Source: Helicovermis profundi
GTDB lineage: Bacteria; Bacillota; Clostridia; Peptostreptococcales; Acidaminobacteraceae
Length of the DNA: 64,000 nt
Direction of reading: 5' to 3'
Assembly (NCBI RefSeq): GCF_033097505.1
Contig: NZ_AP028654.1
Span: 1,322,001-1,386,000, forward strand
In this document: positions 1 through 8,163 of the stretch, one piece after another
Numbering within the stretch: position 1 is the stretch's first letter
Layout of the letters: each line of letters starts with the position of its first letter
Program-made: the position numbers and the translations under genes
The notes under the pieces: generated by a model
Database searches by the model: none
Seen by the model: only the letters and a program-made list of their open reading frames with translations
What the model was told of the DNA's origin: nothing

Positions 1-2
1 AG

Positions 3-716
3 TACTGGAATATGAAAAAATTAGATGCTGGAGTTGGTGAAATATGTATTTATGGTGAAATTTCAAGCTATGATTTTTGGGAGGAGGATATAACACCAAC
101 AAATTTTAAGAAAGACCTTGATGCACTTGGTGAAATTGATACACTCAATATTTATATTAATAGTCCTGGTGGATCAGTTTTTGCAGGTCAAGCAATATAC
201 AATATTATAAAGAGGCATTCAGCTAATGTAATTGTTTATATTGATGGGTTAGCAGCTAGTATTGCAAGCATTATAGCTATGGCTGGTGACAAAATTGTAA
301 TTCCGTCAAATGCAATGATTATGATTCATAATGCTTGGACGATTCATGCTGGTAATGCTGATGATTTTAGGAAAGTGGCAGATGATTTAGACAAAATAGG
401 TGAAAGTTTAGTTGCAGTTTATGTTAAAAGAACTGGACTCTCTGAAGAAGAAATAAAATCCATGATGGATGTAGAAACTTGGTTAACTGGTAAAGAAGCA
501 ATTGAAAAAGGTTTTGCTGATGAAGTTGAAGAAGAAAAACAAATTGCTGCATCATTAAATAAAGGAATACTAAATATTAATAATCAAAGTATGGATTTAA
601 GTAGATTCAAAAATGCTCCTAAATTTTTTATTAATAATGTTCTAGAAAAAGAATTACAGAATCAAAATGAATTAAATGAAAAAGAAATACTTAGTTTAAA
701 GCTAGATTTAATCTAG
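3..716 (+). CDS. Prophage head maturation protease, ClpP-like (5' end probably outside window)
   Basis: Serine protease of the ClpP/S14 fold used by HK97-type phages to process the capsid during head maturation. The ClpP-like domain spans about residues 8-175, numbering from the first Met at 12. The nucleophile is Ser83 in GLAASIAS, the His is H106 in MIHNAW and the probable acid is D153 in MMDVETW. A short tail of about 50 residues follows. The frame is open to the left edge and reads Y-W-N before the first Met, like the FWN/YWN start of relatives, so the real start is probably upstream. It directly precedes the capsid gene, the usual order. Confidence 0.88.
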   Translation, partial: YWNMKKLDAGVGEICIYGEISSYDFWEEDITPTNFKKDLDALGEIDTLNIYINSPGGSVFAGQAIYNIIKRHSANVIVYIDGLAASIASIIAMAGDKIVIPSNAMIMIHNAWTIHAGNADDFRKVADDLDKIGESLVAVYVKRTGLSEEEIKSMMDVETWLTGKEAIEKGFADEVEEEKQIAASLNKGILNINNQSMDLSRFKNAPKFFINNVLEKELQNQNELNEKEILSLKLDLI

Positions 717-743
717 TTTTTTTATATCCAATGGGAGGATTAT

Positions 744-1907
744 ATGACTAAAGAATTAAGAGATTTATTAGCAAAATTAAATGCTAAAAAAGAAGAAGGA
801 CGTACATTATTGGCTGAAGATAAGCTTGATGAAGCTAAAGCAATTACAAATGAAGTAAAAGATATTCAAGCTAAAATTGAAATATTACAAGAGTTTCAAT
901 TTGAAAATGCAATACCTCTAGATGATCCTTTAAATCCAGATCCAGTTGATGATAAAAAGGCTTATGGAAATGTTTTTTTTAAAGCTTTAAAGAGTAAAAG
1001 ATTAGATGAGTCAGAAGCAAATTTGCTTGAAGAACATAAAGCTCTAAGTTCAACAACTGGTGAAGATGGTGGATATACTGTTCCAGAAGATATTCAAACT
1101 GCAATTAATGAATATAAGCGTGATGATACAGATTTATCTCAATTCGTTACTATAGAACCAGTAAGTACACTTAAAGGCAGTAGAGTTTTAGAAAAAGAGG
1201 CTGATACAACTTCTTTTGTTGAATTTGCAGAAGGCGCAGCTGTTCCAGATTCGGATGCTCCAAAATTTGAAACAATCAATTTTACAATTAAAGATTTAGG
1301 TGGATTTTTACCAATCCCTAATAACTTATTAAATGATTCGGATGCAAAATTAAAAAATTTTTTAACTAACTGGTTAAAGAAAAAGAATAAAGCAACAAAA
1401 AATAAATTGATTTTAGATATTTTAGCAACGTTTGTTAAAAAAGATATTAAAACAGTTGCTGAGATAAAAACTGTAATTAATGTTGATTTAGATCCAGCTA
1501 TTAAAGCTGGTGCTTCAATTTTAACTAATCAAGATGGTTATAATTATTTAGATTCTTTAGAAGATTCAAATGGTAAAAGTTTATTACAACCAGATCCTAA
1601 ATTACCAGGAGCAACATTATTTAGAGGAATTAGAGTTCATACTGCATCAAACAAAATTTTAAAAACTGTTATTACTGATCCAGGTGGTGCTGCTGAAACT
1701 ATTAAAGCTCCAATTATTATTGGTGATTTAAAAGAAGCAGTTGTTTTATTTGATAGAGAAAAAATATCAATTGCAGCAACAAGTGTTGGTGGAGATGCAT
1801 TTAAATATAATAGAACAGATATGAGGGCTATTGTAAGAATGGATGCTGGAAAATTTGATTCTAAAGCTGCTGTTTACGCTGAGTTAGTTATAAAAGAGCC
1901 AGCATAG
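744..1907 (+). CDS. Phage major capsid protein, HK97 family
   Basis: Main shell protein of the phage head. The 387-aa product has a charged, coiled-coil N-terminus (residues 1-50) of the delta/scaffold type, a linker rich in Asp and Pro, then the HK97-fold body beginning near GGYTVPED (about residue 108). The length is typical of the family. A strong GGGAGG lies 6-7 bases before the ATG. It sits between the ClpP-like protease and the connector genes, as in Siphoviridae and Myoviridae with HK97 heads. The protease probably removes the N-terminal arm; this is inferred from the family. Confidence 0.9.
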   Translation: MTKELRDLLAKLNAKKEEGRTLLAEDKLDEAKAITNEVKDIQAKIEILQEFQFENAIPLDDPLNPDPVDDKKAYGNVFFKALKSKRLDESEANLLEEHKALSSTTGEDGGYTVPEDIQTAINEYKRDDTDLSQFVTIEPVSTLKGSRVLEKEADTTSFVEFAEGAAVPDSDAPKFETINFTIKDLGGFLPIPNNLLNDSDAKLKNFLTNWLKKKNKATKNKLILDILATFVKKDIKTVAEIKTVINVDLDPAIKAGASILTNQDGYNYLDSLEDSNGKSLLQPDPKLPGATLFRGIRVHTASNKILKTVITDPGGAAETIKAPIIIGDLKEAVVLFDREKISIAATSVGGDAFKYNRTDMRAIVRMDAGKFDSKAAVYAELVIKEPA

Positions 1908-1914
1908 GTAGCTT

Positions 1915-2205
1915 ATGATAGTTAACTTAGAAGAAGTTAAACAATTTTTACGAATAGATTCTGAAGATGTTGATGAAGATACAATTCTTCAAATTATTTT
2001 AGATGCAGCTGAGGAATATTTGAAAGATGCAACTGGTAAAACTTTTACTGGTGATAGTTCTAAGGCAAAATTATTTATTATGGTTCTAGTTACTGATTGG
2101 TATGAAAATAGAGAAATGATTGGTAAGGCGAGTGATAAAACTCGTCTTAGCATTCAGTCGTTATTGCTTCAATTAGAGTACTCAGAGAGTGAAGTGATTA
2201 TATGA
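1915..2205 (+). CDS. Phage head-tail connector (gp6/QLRRV-type)
   Basis: Small acidic 96-aa protein that starts with the VNLEEVKQFLRID motif typical of the phage DNA-packaging/connector family (HK97 gp6-like). Such proteins form the ring that joins the portal to the tail. The mostly helical content and the length fit. It starts 7 bases after the capsid stop and its last codons overlap the next gene by 4 bases, which suggests coupled translation. Confidence 0.8.
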   Translation: MIVNLEEVKQFLRIDSEDVDEDTILQIILDAAEEYLKDATGKTFTGDSSKAKLFIMVLVTDWYENREMIGKASDKTRLSIQSLLLQLEYSESEVII

Positions 2206-2537
2206 ATCCAGGTAAATTAAGGCATAAAATAGAAGTATGGAAAAATGTTGCTAGTGAAAATGAACTTTTAGAAGAATCGATTGAAGAAGCGTTAGTAAAA
2301 AAAATATCTTCACAAATAATACCAATGACTGGAATGATTAAAAATGAGCAAGGTGATACTAAAATTTCAGGAACTACTCATAAAATTAGAACTAGATATT
2401 CTGCGGGTAAATTTATAAAACCTGATATGTGGTTTAAATATAAAAATTCTAAATATGAAATTAAATATATTTTGAATCCATTTGAGTCGAATAGAACTTT
2501 AGAATTTTTTTGTGAGGTGATATTTAATTATGAGTGA
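2202..2537 (+). CDS. Phage head closure / head-tail joining protein
   Basis: 111-aa protein with the family opening MNPGKLRHKIEVWK of head-tail adaptors (SPP1 gp16 / HK97 gp7 type). It probably seals the head after packaging and offers the tail docking surface. ATGA overlap with the connector gene upstream and an 8-base overlap with the gene downstream. Identification rests on the N-terminal motif, the size and the gene order. Confidence 0.8.
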   Translation: MNPGKLRHKIEVWKNVASENELLEESIEEALVKKISSQIIPMTGMIKNEQGDTKISGTTHKIRTRYSAGKFIKPDMWFKYKNSKYEIKYILNPFESNRTLEFFCEVIFNYE

Positions 2538-2955
2538 TGTTGAATTTAATGTTGATGAAATTGATGATGCTTTGAGGTATATGGATGAAATAGTTGAAAG
2601 ATTACCAAGAAAATCAAATAGATTTTTAAAAAAAGAAGCTAAAAAACTTAAAAAGCAAACTATTTCAAGAGCAAAATCAAAAGTAGGCAAGAAAACAGGA
2701 AATTATCTTAAAGGAATAAAAGATGGTAAGCCTTATAAGTATAATGGCGGGGAACAGTCTATTAGAGTTTATAATAACGCTCCTCATGCTCATTTAATTG
2801 AGTATGGCCATGAAGTTTTAGATAAAAACGGTGTTAGTCATGGTTTTAAAGATGGAGCTCATGTATTTGAAGATACTGAAAGAAAGTTTAAGAATGAATT
2901 TTTTAAAGACTGTGAAGATTTTGTAGATGATTTATTAAATGATGGATCATTATAG
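2530..2955 (+). CDS. HK97 gp10-like tail/neck protein
   Basis: 141-aa basic protein resembling the HK97-gp10 family (tail completion or neck). Supporting features are a Lys-rich helix (about residues 28-60) and the conserved NAPHAHLIEYGHEV segment near residue 90, followed by a C-terminal acidic helix. The start overlaps the closure gene by 8 bases. Position between the head closure and tail terminator genes agrees with this assignment. Confidence 0.78.
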   Translation: MSDVEFNVDEIDDALRYMDEIVERLPRKSNRFLKKEAKKLKKQTISRAKSKVGKKTGNYLKGIKDGKPYKYNGGEQSIRVYNNAPHAHLIEYGHEVLDKNGVSHGFKDGAHVFEDTERKFKNEFFKDCEDFVDDLLNDGSL

Positions 2956-2963
2956 GAGGTTTT

Positions 2964-3392
2964 ATGATTGCTAATATAAAAGATATTAAATTAGCTATAA
3001 ATAAAGCTATCAAAACAATTTCTACAAGTAAAATTATTAGTAGTGATATAGAAGAGGGATTTAAAAGGCCTTGTTTTAAAGTGATATTTGGTGATGTAGA
3101 TACAGAATCTATTGGTATATATATGTTAAAAAAAGATATGATTGTAAGAATATATTATTATCCAGAGGATAGAGATAAAAACGATTTAGAGCTAATGAAT
3201 ATTCAAGATTCATTAGCTTTACTATTTTTAGATCCACTAATAGTAAGTGAGAATTTTATAATACATCCTTTAGAATATGTAGATAGACTAGTAGATAATG
3301 TTCTTCAGGCATCATTTGAATTAAATTATATTCAGGAATTAGATAAAGAAGATAGTTCTCTTATGATAGATACTATCGAATTAGAAATTTAG
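2964..3392 (+). CDS. Phage tail terminator-like protein (DUF6838 type)
   Basis: 142-aa protein that I match by overall pattern to the DUF6838/tail-terminator group found just before the sheath gene in PBSX-like phages. The N-terminal part has a conserved KRPCFKV segment. It probably caps the tail tube during assembly; that role is inferred from position. GGAGG lies 5 bases before the ATG. Confidence 0.65.
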   Translation: MIANIKDIKLAINKAIKTISTSKIISSDIEEGFKRPCFKVIFGDVDTESIGIYMLKKDMIVRIYYYPEDRDKNDLELMNIQDSLALLFLDPLIVSENFIIHPLEYVDRLVDNVLQASFELNYIQELDKEDSSLMIDTIELEI

Positions 3393-3405
3393 AAAGGTGG
3401 AGTAT

Positions 3406-4458
3406 ATGGGAAGACCAAATATTGATGTTGTTTTTAAAGAATTAGCTTCTACAGTAATTAAACGTTCATCAAATGGAGTAGCGGCATTAATAATAAAAGA
3501 TAATACAGATAAAACATTTTCTACAGTAGTAATATCTTCAGAAGATCAAATTGATGAATTGAAATTTACAGCAGAAAATGTATCTTTTATTAAAGACGTT
3601 TTACTTGGTGGAGTAATAAAAGTAATAGTATCAAGAGTTGATGTTGAAGAGGTTGAAGTTATAGAAACTGGAGTAAATCAAATTGCAAATATATTTTATA
3701 ATTGGATTGCTATAGCAGATGGTACTAGTTTAGAGCATACAGAACTTTCTGTTAAAGTTAAGTCTATGGATTCTATTCAAAGTGTAGTATTTAATATTCC
3801 ATCTGATCATGAAAGAATAGTAAATTTTGCAAACACATCTGTTACAAAAGAATCAGGTGTTATTAATGGCGAAAAATATATTGCAAGAGTATTAGGCTTG
3901 ATTTGCGGATGCAATTTAACAGAATCAACTACGTATAAGATTTTAGACGATTTAATATCAGTTGTAGAACCAATTGATATTGATACAGCAGTAGATCAAG
4001 GTCAGTTTTTACTTTTCAATGATGAAGAGGTGGTAAGAGTTGCAAGAGGAGTGAATTCGCTTTTAACTATAGGTGAAAATAAAACTGATGATATGAAAAA
4101 AATTACTATAATGGAGACTTTGTTACTTATACAAAGAGATATTAAGTCTTCTTTTAAAAATTTATATATTGGAAAATATAAAAATAATTATGATAATCAA
4201 GTAATATTTTTTAGTGCTGTTAATGATTATTTGAATGTATTAGCTTATCAAGAAATTCTTGAAAACAATTATAATAATCATGTTGAAATTGATATTGAAG
4301 CGCAGAAAAATGCACTTGCAATTATTAAACCTGAAGTTATTGAATGGTCTGATAAGGAAATTAAAAATTATCCATATAGATCAAGTGTTTTTGCTAAAAC
4401 ATATATTAGAGTAAATGATGCAATTGAAGATTTAAACTTCAATTTGTATTTAGTGTAG
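3406..4458 (+). CDS. Contractile tail sheath protein, XkdK-like
   Basis: About 350-aa tail sheath subunit of a myovirus-type tail. It starts MGRPNIDVVFKELA, has the beta-rich body seen in XkdK relatives, and ends with a domain containing RVNDAIEDLNFNLYLV, typical of a sheath C-terminus. I chose ATG at 3406 over an in-frame GTG at 3397 because that GTG lies inside the ribosome binding site (AAAGGTGG), which is well spaced from 3406. It is followed 10 bases later by the tube gene. Confidence 0.9.
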   Translation: MGRPNIDVVFKELASTVIKRSSNGVAALIIKDNTDKTFSTVVISSEDQIDELKFTAENVSFIKDVLLGGVIKVIVSRVDVEEVEVIETGVNQIANIFYNWIAIADGTSLEHTELSVKVKSMDSIQSVVFNIPSDHERIVNFANTSVTKESGVINGEKYIARVLGLICGCNLTESTTYKILDDLISVVEPIDIDTAVDQGQFLLFNDEEVVRVARGVNSLLTIGENKTDDMKKITIMETLLLIQRDIKSSFKNLYIGKYKNNYDNQVIFFSAVNDYLNVLAYQEILENNYNNHVEIDIEAQKNALAIIKPEVIEWSDKEIKNYPYRSSVFAKTYIRVNDAIEDLNFNLYLV

Positions 4459-4468
4459 AGGTGAGATA

Positions 4469-4888
4469 ATGAATCCAAATAAAATTATAAATGGTACATT
4501 TGGTACGATATGGGTTAATAATGAAAAATGGATAGAAACAAAATCTTTTGAGGCAAAAGTAACTGGTCAATATGAAGATGTTGATATTGCAGGAAAACTT
4601 GGTAAATCAAGAAAGTATATAGGTTATGAGGGCAGTGGATCTATTAATACTAATAAAGTTTATTCAAGAGGAGCTAAGCTTTTAGCAGAGGCTTTTAAAA
4701 CAGGTAATATGCCAGAGATTAAAATAATTAGTAAATTATCTGATCCATCATCATATGGAGCAGAAAGAGTAATTATAAAAGATGTTACTTTTGATGAATT
4801 TACTCTTGCTAAGTTTGAACTTAAATCACCACTTGAAGAGGAACTTCCTTTTCAATTTGGTGATTATGAATTAATAGATACAATATAA
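4469..4888 (+). CDS. Tail tube (core) protein, XkdM-like
   Basis: 139-aa tail tube subunit. The pattern KIINGTFGTIWVNNEKW, followed by beta-strand-rich sequence and a C-terminal LPFQFGDYELIDTI, matches XkdM-type tubes of PBSX-like contractile tails. It polymerises inside the sheath to form the DNA channel. GAGGTGAGAT lies before the ATG. A hairpin terminator follows at once, perhaps raising tube and sheath output relative to later genes. Confidence 0.88.
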   Translation: MNPNKIINGTFGTIWVNNEKWIETKSFEAKVTGQYEDVDIAGKLGKSRKYIGYEGSGSINTNKVYSRGAKLLAEAFKTGNMPEIKIISKLSDPSSYGAERVIIKDVTFDEFTLAKFELKSPLEEELPFQFGDYELIDTI

Positions 4889-4895
4889 ATTTTAA

Positions 4896-4919
4896 GGCTT
4901 ACTTCGGTAAGCCCTTTTT
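4896..4919 (+). terminator. Terminator after tube gene
   Basis: Perfect 7-bp stem GGCTTAC/GTAAGCC around a stable TTCG tetraloop, followed by a T-rich tail. It lies 8 bases after the tube stop and before the tail chaperone gene, and could act as a partial terminator inside the tail operon. Confidence 0.8.
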
Positions 4920-4934
4920 ATGAAAGGAAAATAA

Positions 4935-5336
4935 ATGGCGAATAAAAAATCAAATTTGAAATTAACTTTAAATAGATTAATAGCAAAAAAGAAACAAAAA
5001 GAAAATAGTAAAATTGAATTTAGAAATTATTTTGTAAAATCTTTAGAAGGTGAAATCGTAATTAAGAAACCAGATAGAGAGTTAATACTTGAAGCTATGG
5101 ACGCTATTAATGAAGATGAATCTGTTACTAAAATTTATGAAATAAATAAAAATCTTATTTATTCATGTGTAAAAATATTACATGAAGATGAACTTCAAAC
5201 TACTTATGAATGTAAATCACCAGATGATATTGTAGATGAACTTTTTGAAGTAGAAGAAGTTCTTGAAATTGGTTCATTTATTATGGATTGGAATGGATCT
5301 TTTGAGACAGTGGATAAAGAAATAAAAAACTCATAG
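4935..5336 (+). CDS. Tail assembly chaperone, short (gpG-like, XkdN-like) form
   Basis: 133-aa soluble chaperone expected to coat the tape measure protein during tail assembly. It lies between tube and tape measure genes, the fixed position of gpG-type proteins. It has a basic N-terminus (residues 1-27), then an acidic helical body. The last sense codons contain the heptamer A AAA AAC at 5324-5330, in the frame needed for -1 slippage, just before the TAG at 5334. The unshifted reading gives this short form. Confidence 0.82.
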   Translation: MANKKSNLKLTLNRLIAKKKQKENSKIEFRNYFVKSLEGEIVIKKPDRELILEAMDAINEDESVTKIYEINKNLIYSCVKILHEDELQTTYECKSPDDIVDELFEVEEVLEIGSFIMDWNGSFETVDKEIKNS

Positions 5337-5482
5337 CCTCCGATATAGAAGTAGGAATGATTAGCTTTTTTCTTCTTAGGGGGCATGACTTGAAAAACTT
5401 ACTTAATCTTAAATATACAGAGAAGTTGTTTTATATAGAAACAATGAATATGTATATTAAAGAAAATAAAATAAATGATTAA
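4935..5482 (+). CDS. Tail assembly chaperone, -1 frameshift fusion (gpGT-like) form
   Basis: Slippage at A AAA AAC (5324-5330) joins codons 4935-5330 to the -1 frame from 5330, which stays open for 50 codons to TAA at 5480-5482. The result is a fusion of about 182 aa. The extension reads like a gpT-type tail: a hydrophobic start, then LKNLLNLKYTEKLFYIETMN. Such extensions recruit tube subunits in lambda-like and Mu-like tails. The stop is 17 bases before the tape measure start. The 5337-5499 gap is thus explained. No strong stimulatory pseudoknot was recognised. Confidence 0.75.
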
Positions 5483-5499
5483 AATGAGAGGATGAGTAA

Positions 5500-7704
5500 A
5501 TGGCTAAAAAAACTATTCATACTATTCTCCAATTAAAGGATAAATTTTCACAACCAATTTCAAATTCTACAAAAAATACTAAAAAGTTTAAAAGAGAAGT
5601 AAAGAAAACTAAAAATAGCATAAAAAGATTTAAGAATGGTGCAGTTAGTGATTTTAAATCTGTGGCAAAAGGTGCAATTGGGCTTGCTGGTGCTTATTTG
5701 GGTTTTAAAGCTTTAAAAGATGGAATGACTGATTGCGTAGAGAAAGCAAAAGAACAAATTGAAGTTGAAACAAAACTAGCTGCAGTTTTTAAAGCTACTG
5801 GTAAAGCAAGTAAAAAACAAATTAAGCAGCTTATAAATCAAGCTGATACTTTAGAAGGTGTTGGAGTTGTAGGAGCTGATGTATCAATTGCTTTTCAGCA
5901 GCAGTTAGCAACATATAATCTTACAGCTGATAGTGTATCATCATTATCTGCTGGCGCAGGTGATCTTATAGCCCAAATGAAAGGATTGAATTCTGCTCAA
6001 GGCGATGGTGTAAATGTAGGTAATATGTTTGGTAAGGTTTTGAATGGCCAACTAGGGGCTTTATCAAGAGCTGGTATTACATTTAGTGAAGCTCAAGGTA
6101 AAATGCTTAAATATGGAACTGAACAAGAAAAGGTTGCAACACTAGTAAAAGTACTTGAGCAAAATGTTGGTGGTGTTAATAAAGAACTTGCTAATACTGA
6201 TGATGGCAAGATACTTGCAATGAAAAATAATTGGGATGGATATAAAGAAACTTTGGGACGTATTATATTACCTATGCAAGCAAAATTTGCTCAGTGGTTT
6301 AATGTACAAATTCCTTATATAGAAGCTCATATGGTGAATTTAGTAAACAGTATTAAGTCTAATATAAGGAAGTTAGTTCCAATATTACAAAACGTTTTTA
6401 AGTGGATTAAGAATGCTTTTAAATCAAAACAGATGGAACTTTTTAAAATATTTATTAAAATTGTTTTAAAAGAGATGAAAAAACTATTAAAAAAAATAAT
6501 TGAAATAGTAAAATTTATCTATAAGAATTGGAGTAAATTCGAACCGTTGGTTTATGGAATTGTAGGAGCTATTGCAGCATATAATGCAGTAATGTTAGTT
6601 ACGAAAGCAAGAACATTGGCTCTTAAAGGTGCACAATTAGCGTTAAATTTTGCTATGAATGCTAATCCTTGGGGATTAATATATGTAGCTATTGCAGCTA
6701 TTATTGCAATTGGAGTAGTTCTTTATAAAAATTGGGATAAAATAAAACTTAAAACCTATGAACTATGGAAAAGTTTTAAAATATTTATTGATAAAGTTAG
6801 AAAAAGATTTCCTTTACTTGGTGTTGTTATTGAAATTGTTGTAAAAAAAATGAAAAGCGTTTTTGATGGCTTAAAGATTATTTTACGAGGAATAACAGAA
6901 TTTATATCTGGTGTATTTGCAGGTGATTGGAAGAGAGCATGGGAAGGTTTAAAGACAATATTTAGTGGTGTATTTAATATATTTAAAGTAATTATAAAAA
7001 CTCTAAATGATGGTGTGATTAGATTAATGAATCTAATGATAAGAAAAATTAATGGAGTTAAGTTTAAAATATTTGAACTATGGGAAAGCTTTAAAATATT
7101 TATTGAAAAAATTAAAAAAAGATTTCCTTTACTTGGCATTATTATTGAAACTAATATTGAAAAGTGGAAAGGTATTTTTGATGGCGCTAGAATTATTTTT
7201 AGTGGAATAACAGAATTTATATCTGGAGTGTTTACTGGTGATTGGAAGAGAGCATGGGAAGGTGTAAAAACAATATTTAGCGGTGTGTTTAACACACTTG
7301 AATCTATTGCGAAAGCTCCAATTAATGGTGTTATTGGATTAATGAATATAATGATAGAAAAAGTTAATGGAGTTAAGTTTAAATTGCCTGAGTGGTTAGG
7401 TGATAAACTAGGTGGAAAATCAATTGGTTTTACAGTTCCTAAAATTCCTAAGCTAGCAACTGGATCATCATATACAACAAAAGGAAAATATGAAATAAAT
7501 GATGGCGCTTATGGCGGTGAAATTGTAGATTTACCTAATGGATCTAAAGTAATACCTGCGGATAAAACAGATAAAATGTTATCAAATCAAAGTATAAATG
7601 TGTACGTAAATATTGAAGGTAATGTTATTGGAAATGATGAATATGCTGATGAAATGGGAAATAGAATTGTAAAAAAAGTAAAATTAGCACTTGTAAATAT
7701 GTAA
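5500..7704 (+). CDS. Tail tape measure protein (short, with internal tandem repeat)
   Basis: 734-aa tape measure, setting tail length. It has a basic, coiled N-terminus (1-50), a Gly/Ala-rich hydrophobic part (about 55-75), long helical regions and a transmembrane-like stretch near residues 385-410 (WGLIYVAIAAIIAIGVVLY). Two adjacent copies of a 105-residue unit begin near residues 421 and 526 (ELWKSFKIF... and ELWESFKIF...), each with FPLLG and GDWKRAWEG. The C-terminus has the GGEIVDLPNGSKVIPADKT segment shared by many tape measures. It is short for the family, predicting a short tail. Confidence 0.9.
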   Translation: MAKKTIHTILQLKDKFSQPISNSTKNTKKFKREVKKTKNSIKRFKNGAVSDFKSVAKGAIGLAGAYLGFKALKDGMTDCVEKAKEQIEVETKLAAVFKATGKASKKQIKQLINQADTLEGVGVVGADVSIAFQQQLATYNLTADSVSSLSAGAGDLIAQMKGLNSAQGDGVNVGNMFGKVLNGQLGALSRAGITFSEAQGKMLKYGTEQEKVATLVKVLEQNVGGVNKELANTDDGKILAMKNNWDGYKETLGRIILPMQAKFAQWFNVQIPYIEAHMVNLVNSIKSNIRKLVPILQNVFKWIKNAFKSKQMELFKIFIKIVLKEMKKLLKKIIEIVKFIYKNWSKFEPLVYGIVGAIAAYNAVMLVTKARTLALKGAQLALNFAMNANPWGLIYVAIAAIIAIGVVLYKNWDKIKLKTYELWKSFKIFIDKVRKRFPLLGVVIEIVVKKMKSVFDGLKIILRGITEFISGVFAGDWKRAWEGLKTIFSGVFNIFKVIIKTLNDGVIRLMNLMIRKINGVKFKIFELWESFKIFIEKIKKRFPLLGIIIETNIEKWKGIFDGARIIFSGITEFISGVFTGDWKRAWEGVKTIFSGVFNTLESIAKAPINGVIGLMNIMIEKVNGVKFKLPEWLGDKLGGKSIGFTVPKIPKLATGSSYTTKGKYEINDGAYGGEIVDLPNGSKVIPADKTDKMLSNQSINVYVNIEGNVIGNDEYADEMGNRIVKKVKLALVNM
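6760..7389 (+). repeat. Two tandem 315-bp direct repeats in the tape measure gene
   Basis: The DNA from 6760 to 7074 is repeated, with point differences, from 7075 to about 7389. The unit is exactly 105 codons, so the reading frame is kept. Shared landmarks are the blocks around GAACTATGG, GATTTCCTTTACTTGG and GGTGATTGGAAGAGAGCATG. It looks like an in-frame duplication that lengthened the tape measure. Confidence 0.85.
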
Positions 7705-7732
7705 AAGAGACTTTTAAAAAAGTCTCTTTTTT
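7704..7732 (+). terminator. Terminator after tape measure gene
   Basis: Inverted repeat AAAGAGACTTT/AAAGTCTCTTT with a short A-rich loop and a T run, directly after the tape measure stop. Confidence 0.85.
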
Positions 7733-7746
7733 AAGGGATGTGAGAA

Positions 7747-8163
7747 ATGATAATATTCTCTGTAAATAATAATGAAGAAGTAATTACTTTTCCAATAGAA
7801 CCAAATGATATACCTATTGAAAAACAATATGCACATACTAAATTTTCAACATTTCAAGATGGTGATTTAACTTTAATTAATAAAAATAGTGGACTTAAAG
7901 TTGTAACGATAAATAGTTTTTTTCCAGAGTATCCTAATAAATATTCTTTTCAAGAAAGAAACTCTTTAGAGCCAAAAGAATATATAGATTTTTTTAATAA
8001 ATGGAGTGAAGTACCACTGCGAATCTATATTACTGATAAGTTTGGTAAAGAAAAATTGAATATGCCATGTGTTATAACATCGTTTACTTATAGTGAAGAT
8101 AAAGCAAAAGATACTATTTATAATCTTAGCGTTCAAGAATTTAAATTTGTAGGTGAATTATGA
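7747..8163 (+). CDS. Baseplate/hub-associated protein, XkdP-like without LysM
   Basis: 138-aa protein between tape measure and the XkdQ-like hub gene. This is the XkdP slot. The body matches the N-terminal part of XkdP-type proteins (FPIEPNDIPIEK... PLRIYITDKFG... YNLSVQEFKFVGEL), but the LysM peptidoglycan-binding domain found at the C-terminus of many relatives is absent. It probably links the tape measure to the hub. The TGA stop overlaps the next ATG (ATGA). Confidence 0.72.
   Translation: MIIFSVNNNEEVITFPIEPNDIPIEKQYAHTKFSTFQDGDLTLINKNSGLKVVTINSFFPEYPNKYSFQERNSLEPKEYIDFFNKWSEVPLRIYITDKFGKEKLNMPCVITSFTYSEDKAKDTIYNLSVQEFKFVGEL

Noticed and set aside
6756-7295. 179-codon open frame on the minus strand inside the tape measure gene
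   Set aside because: It overlaps the repeated part of the tape measure gene, has no ribosome binding site, and its low-complexity sequence simply mirrors the AT-rich + strand repeats.
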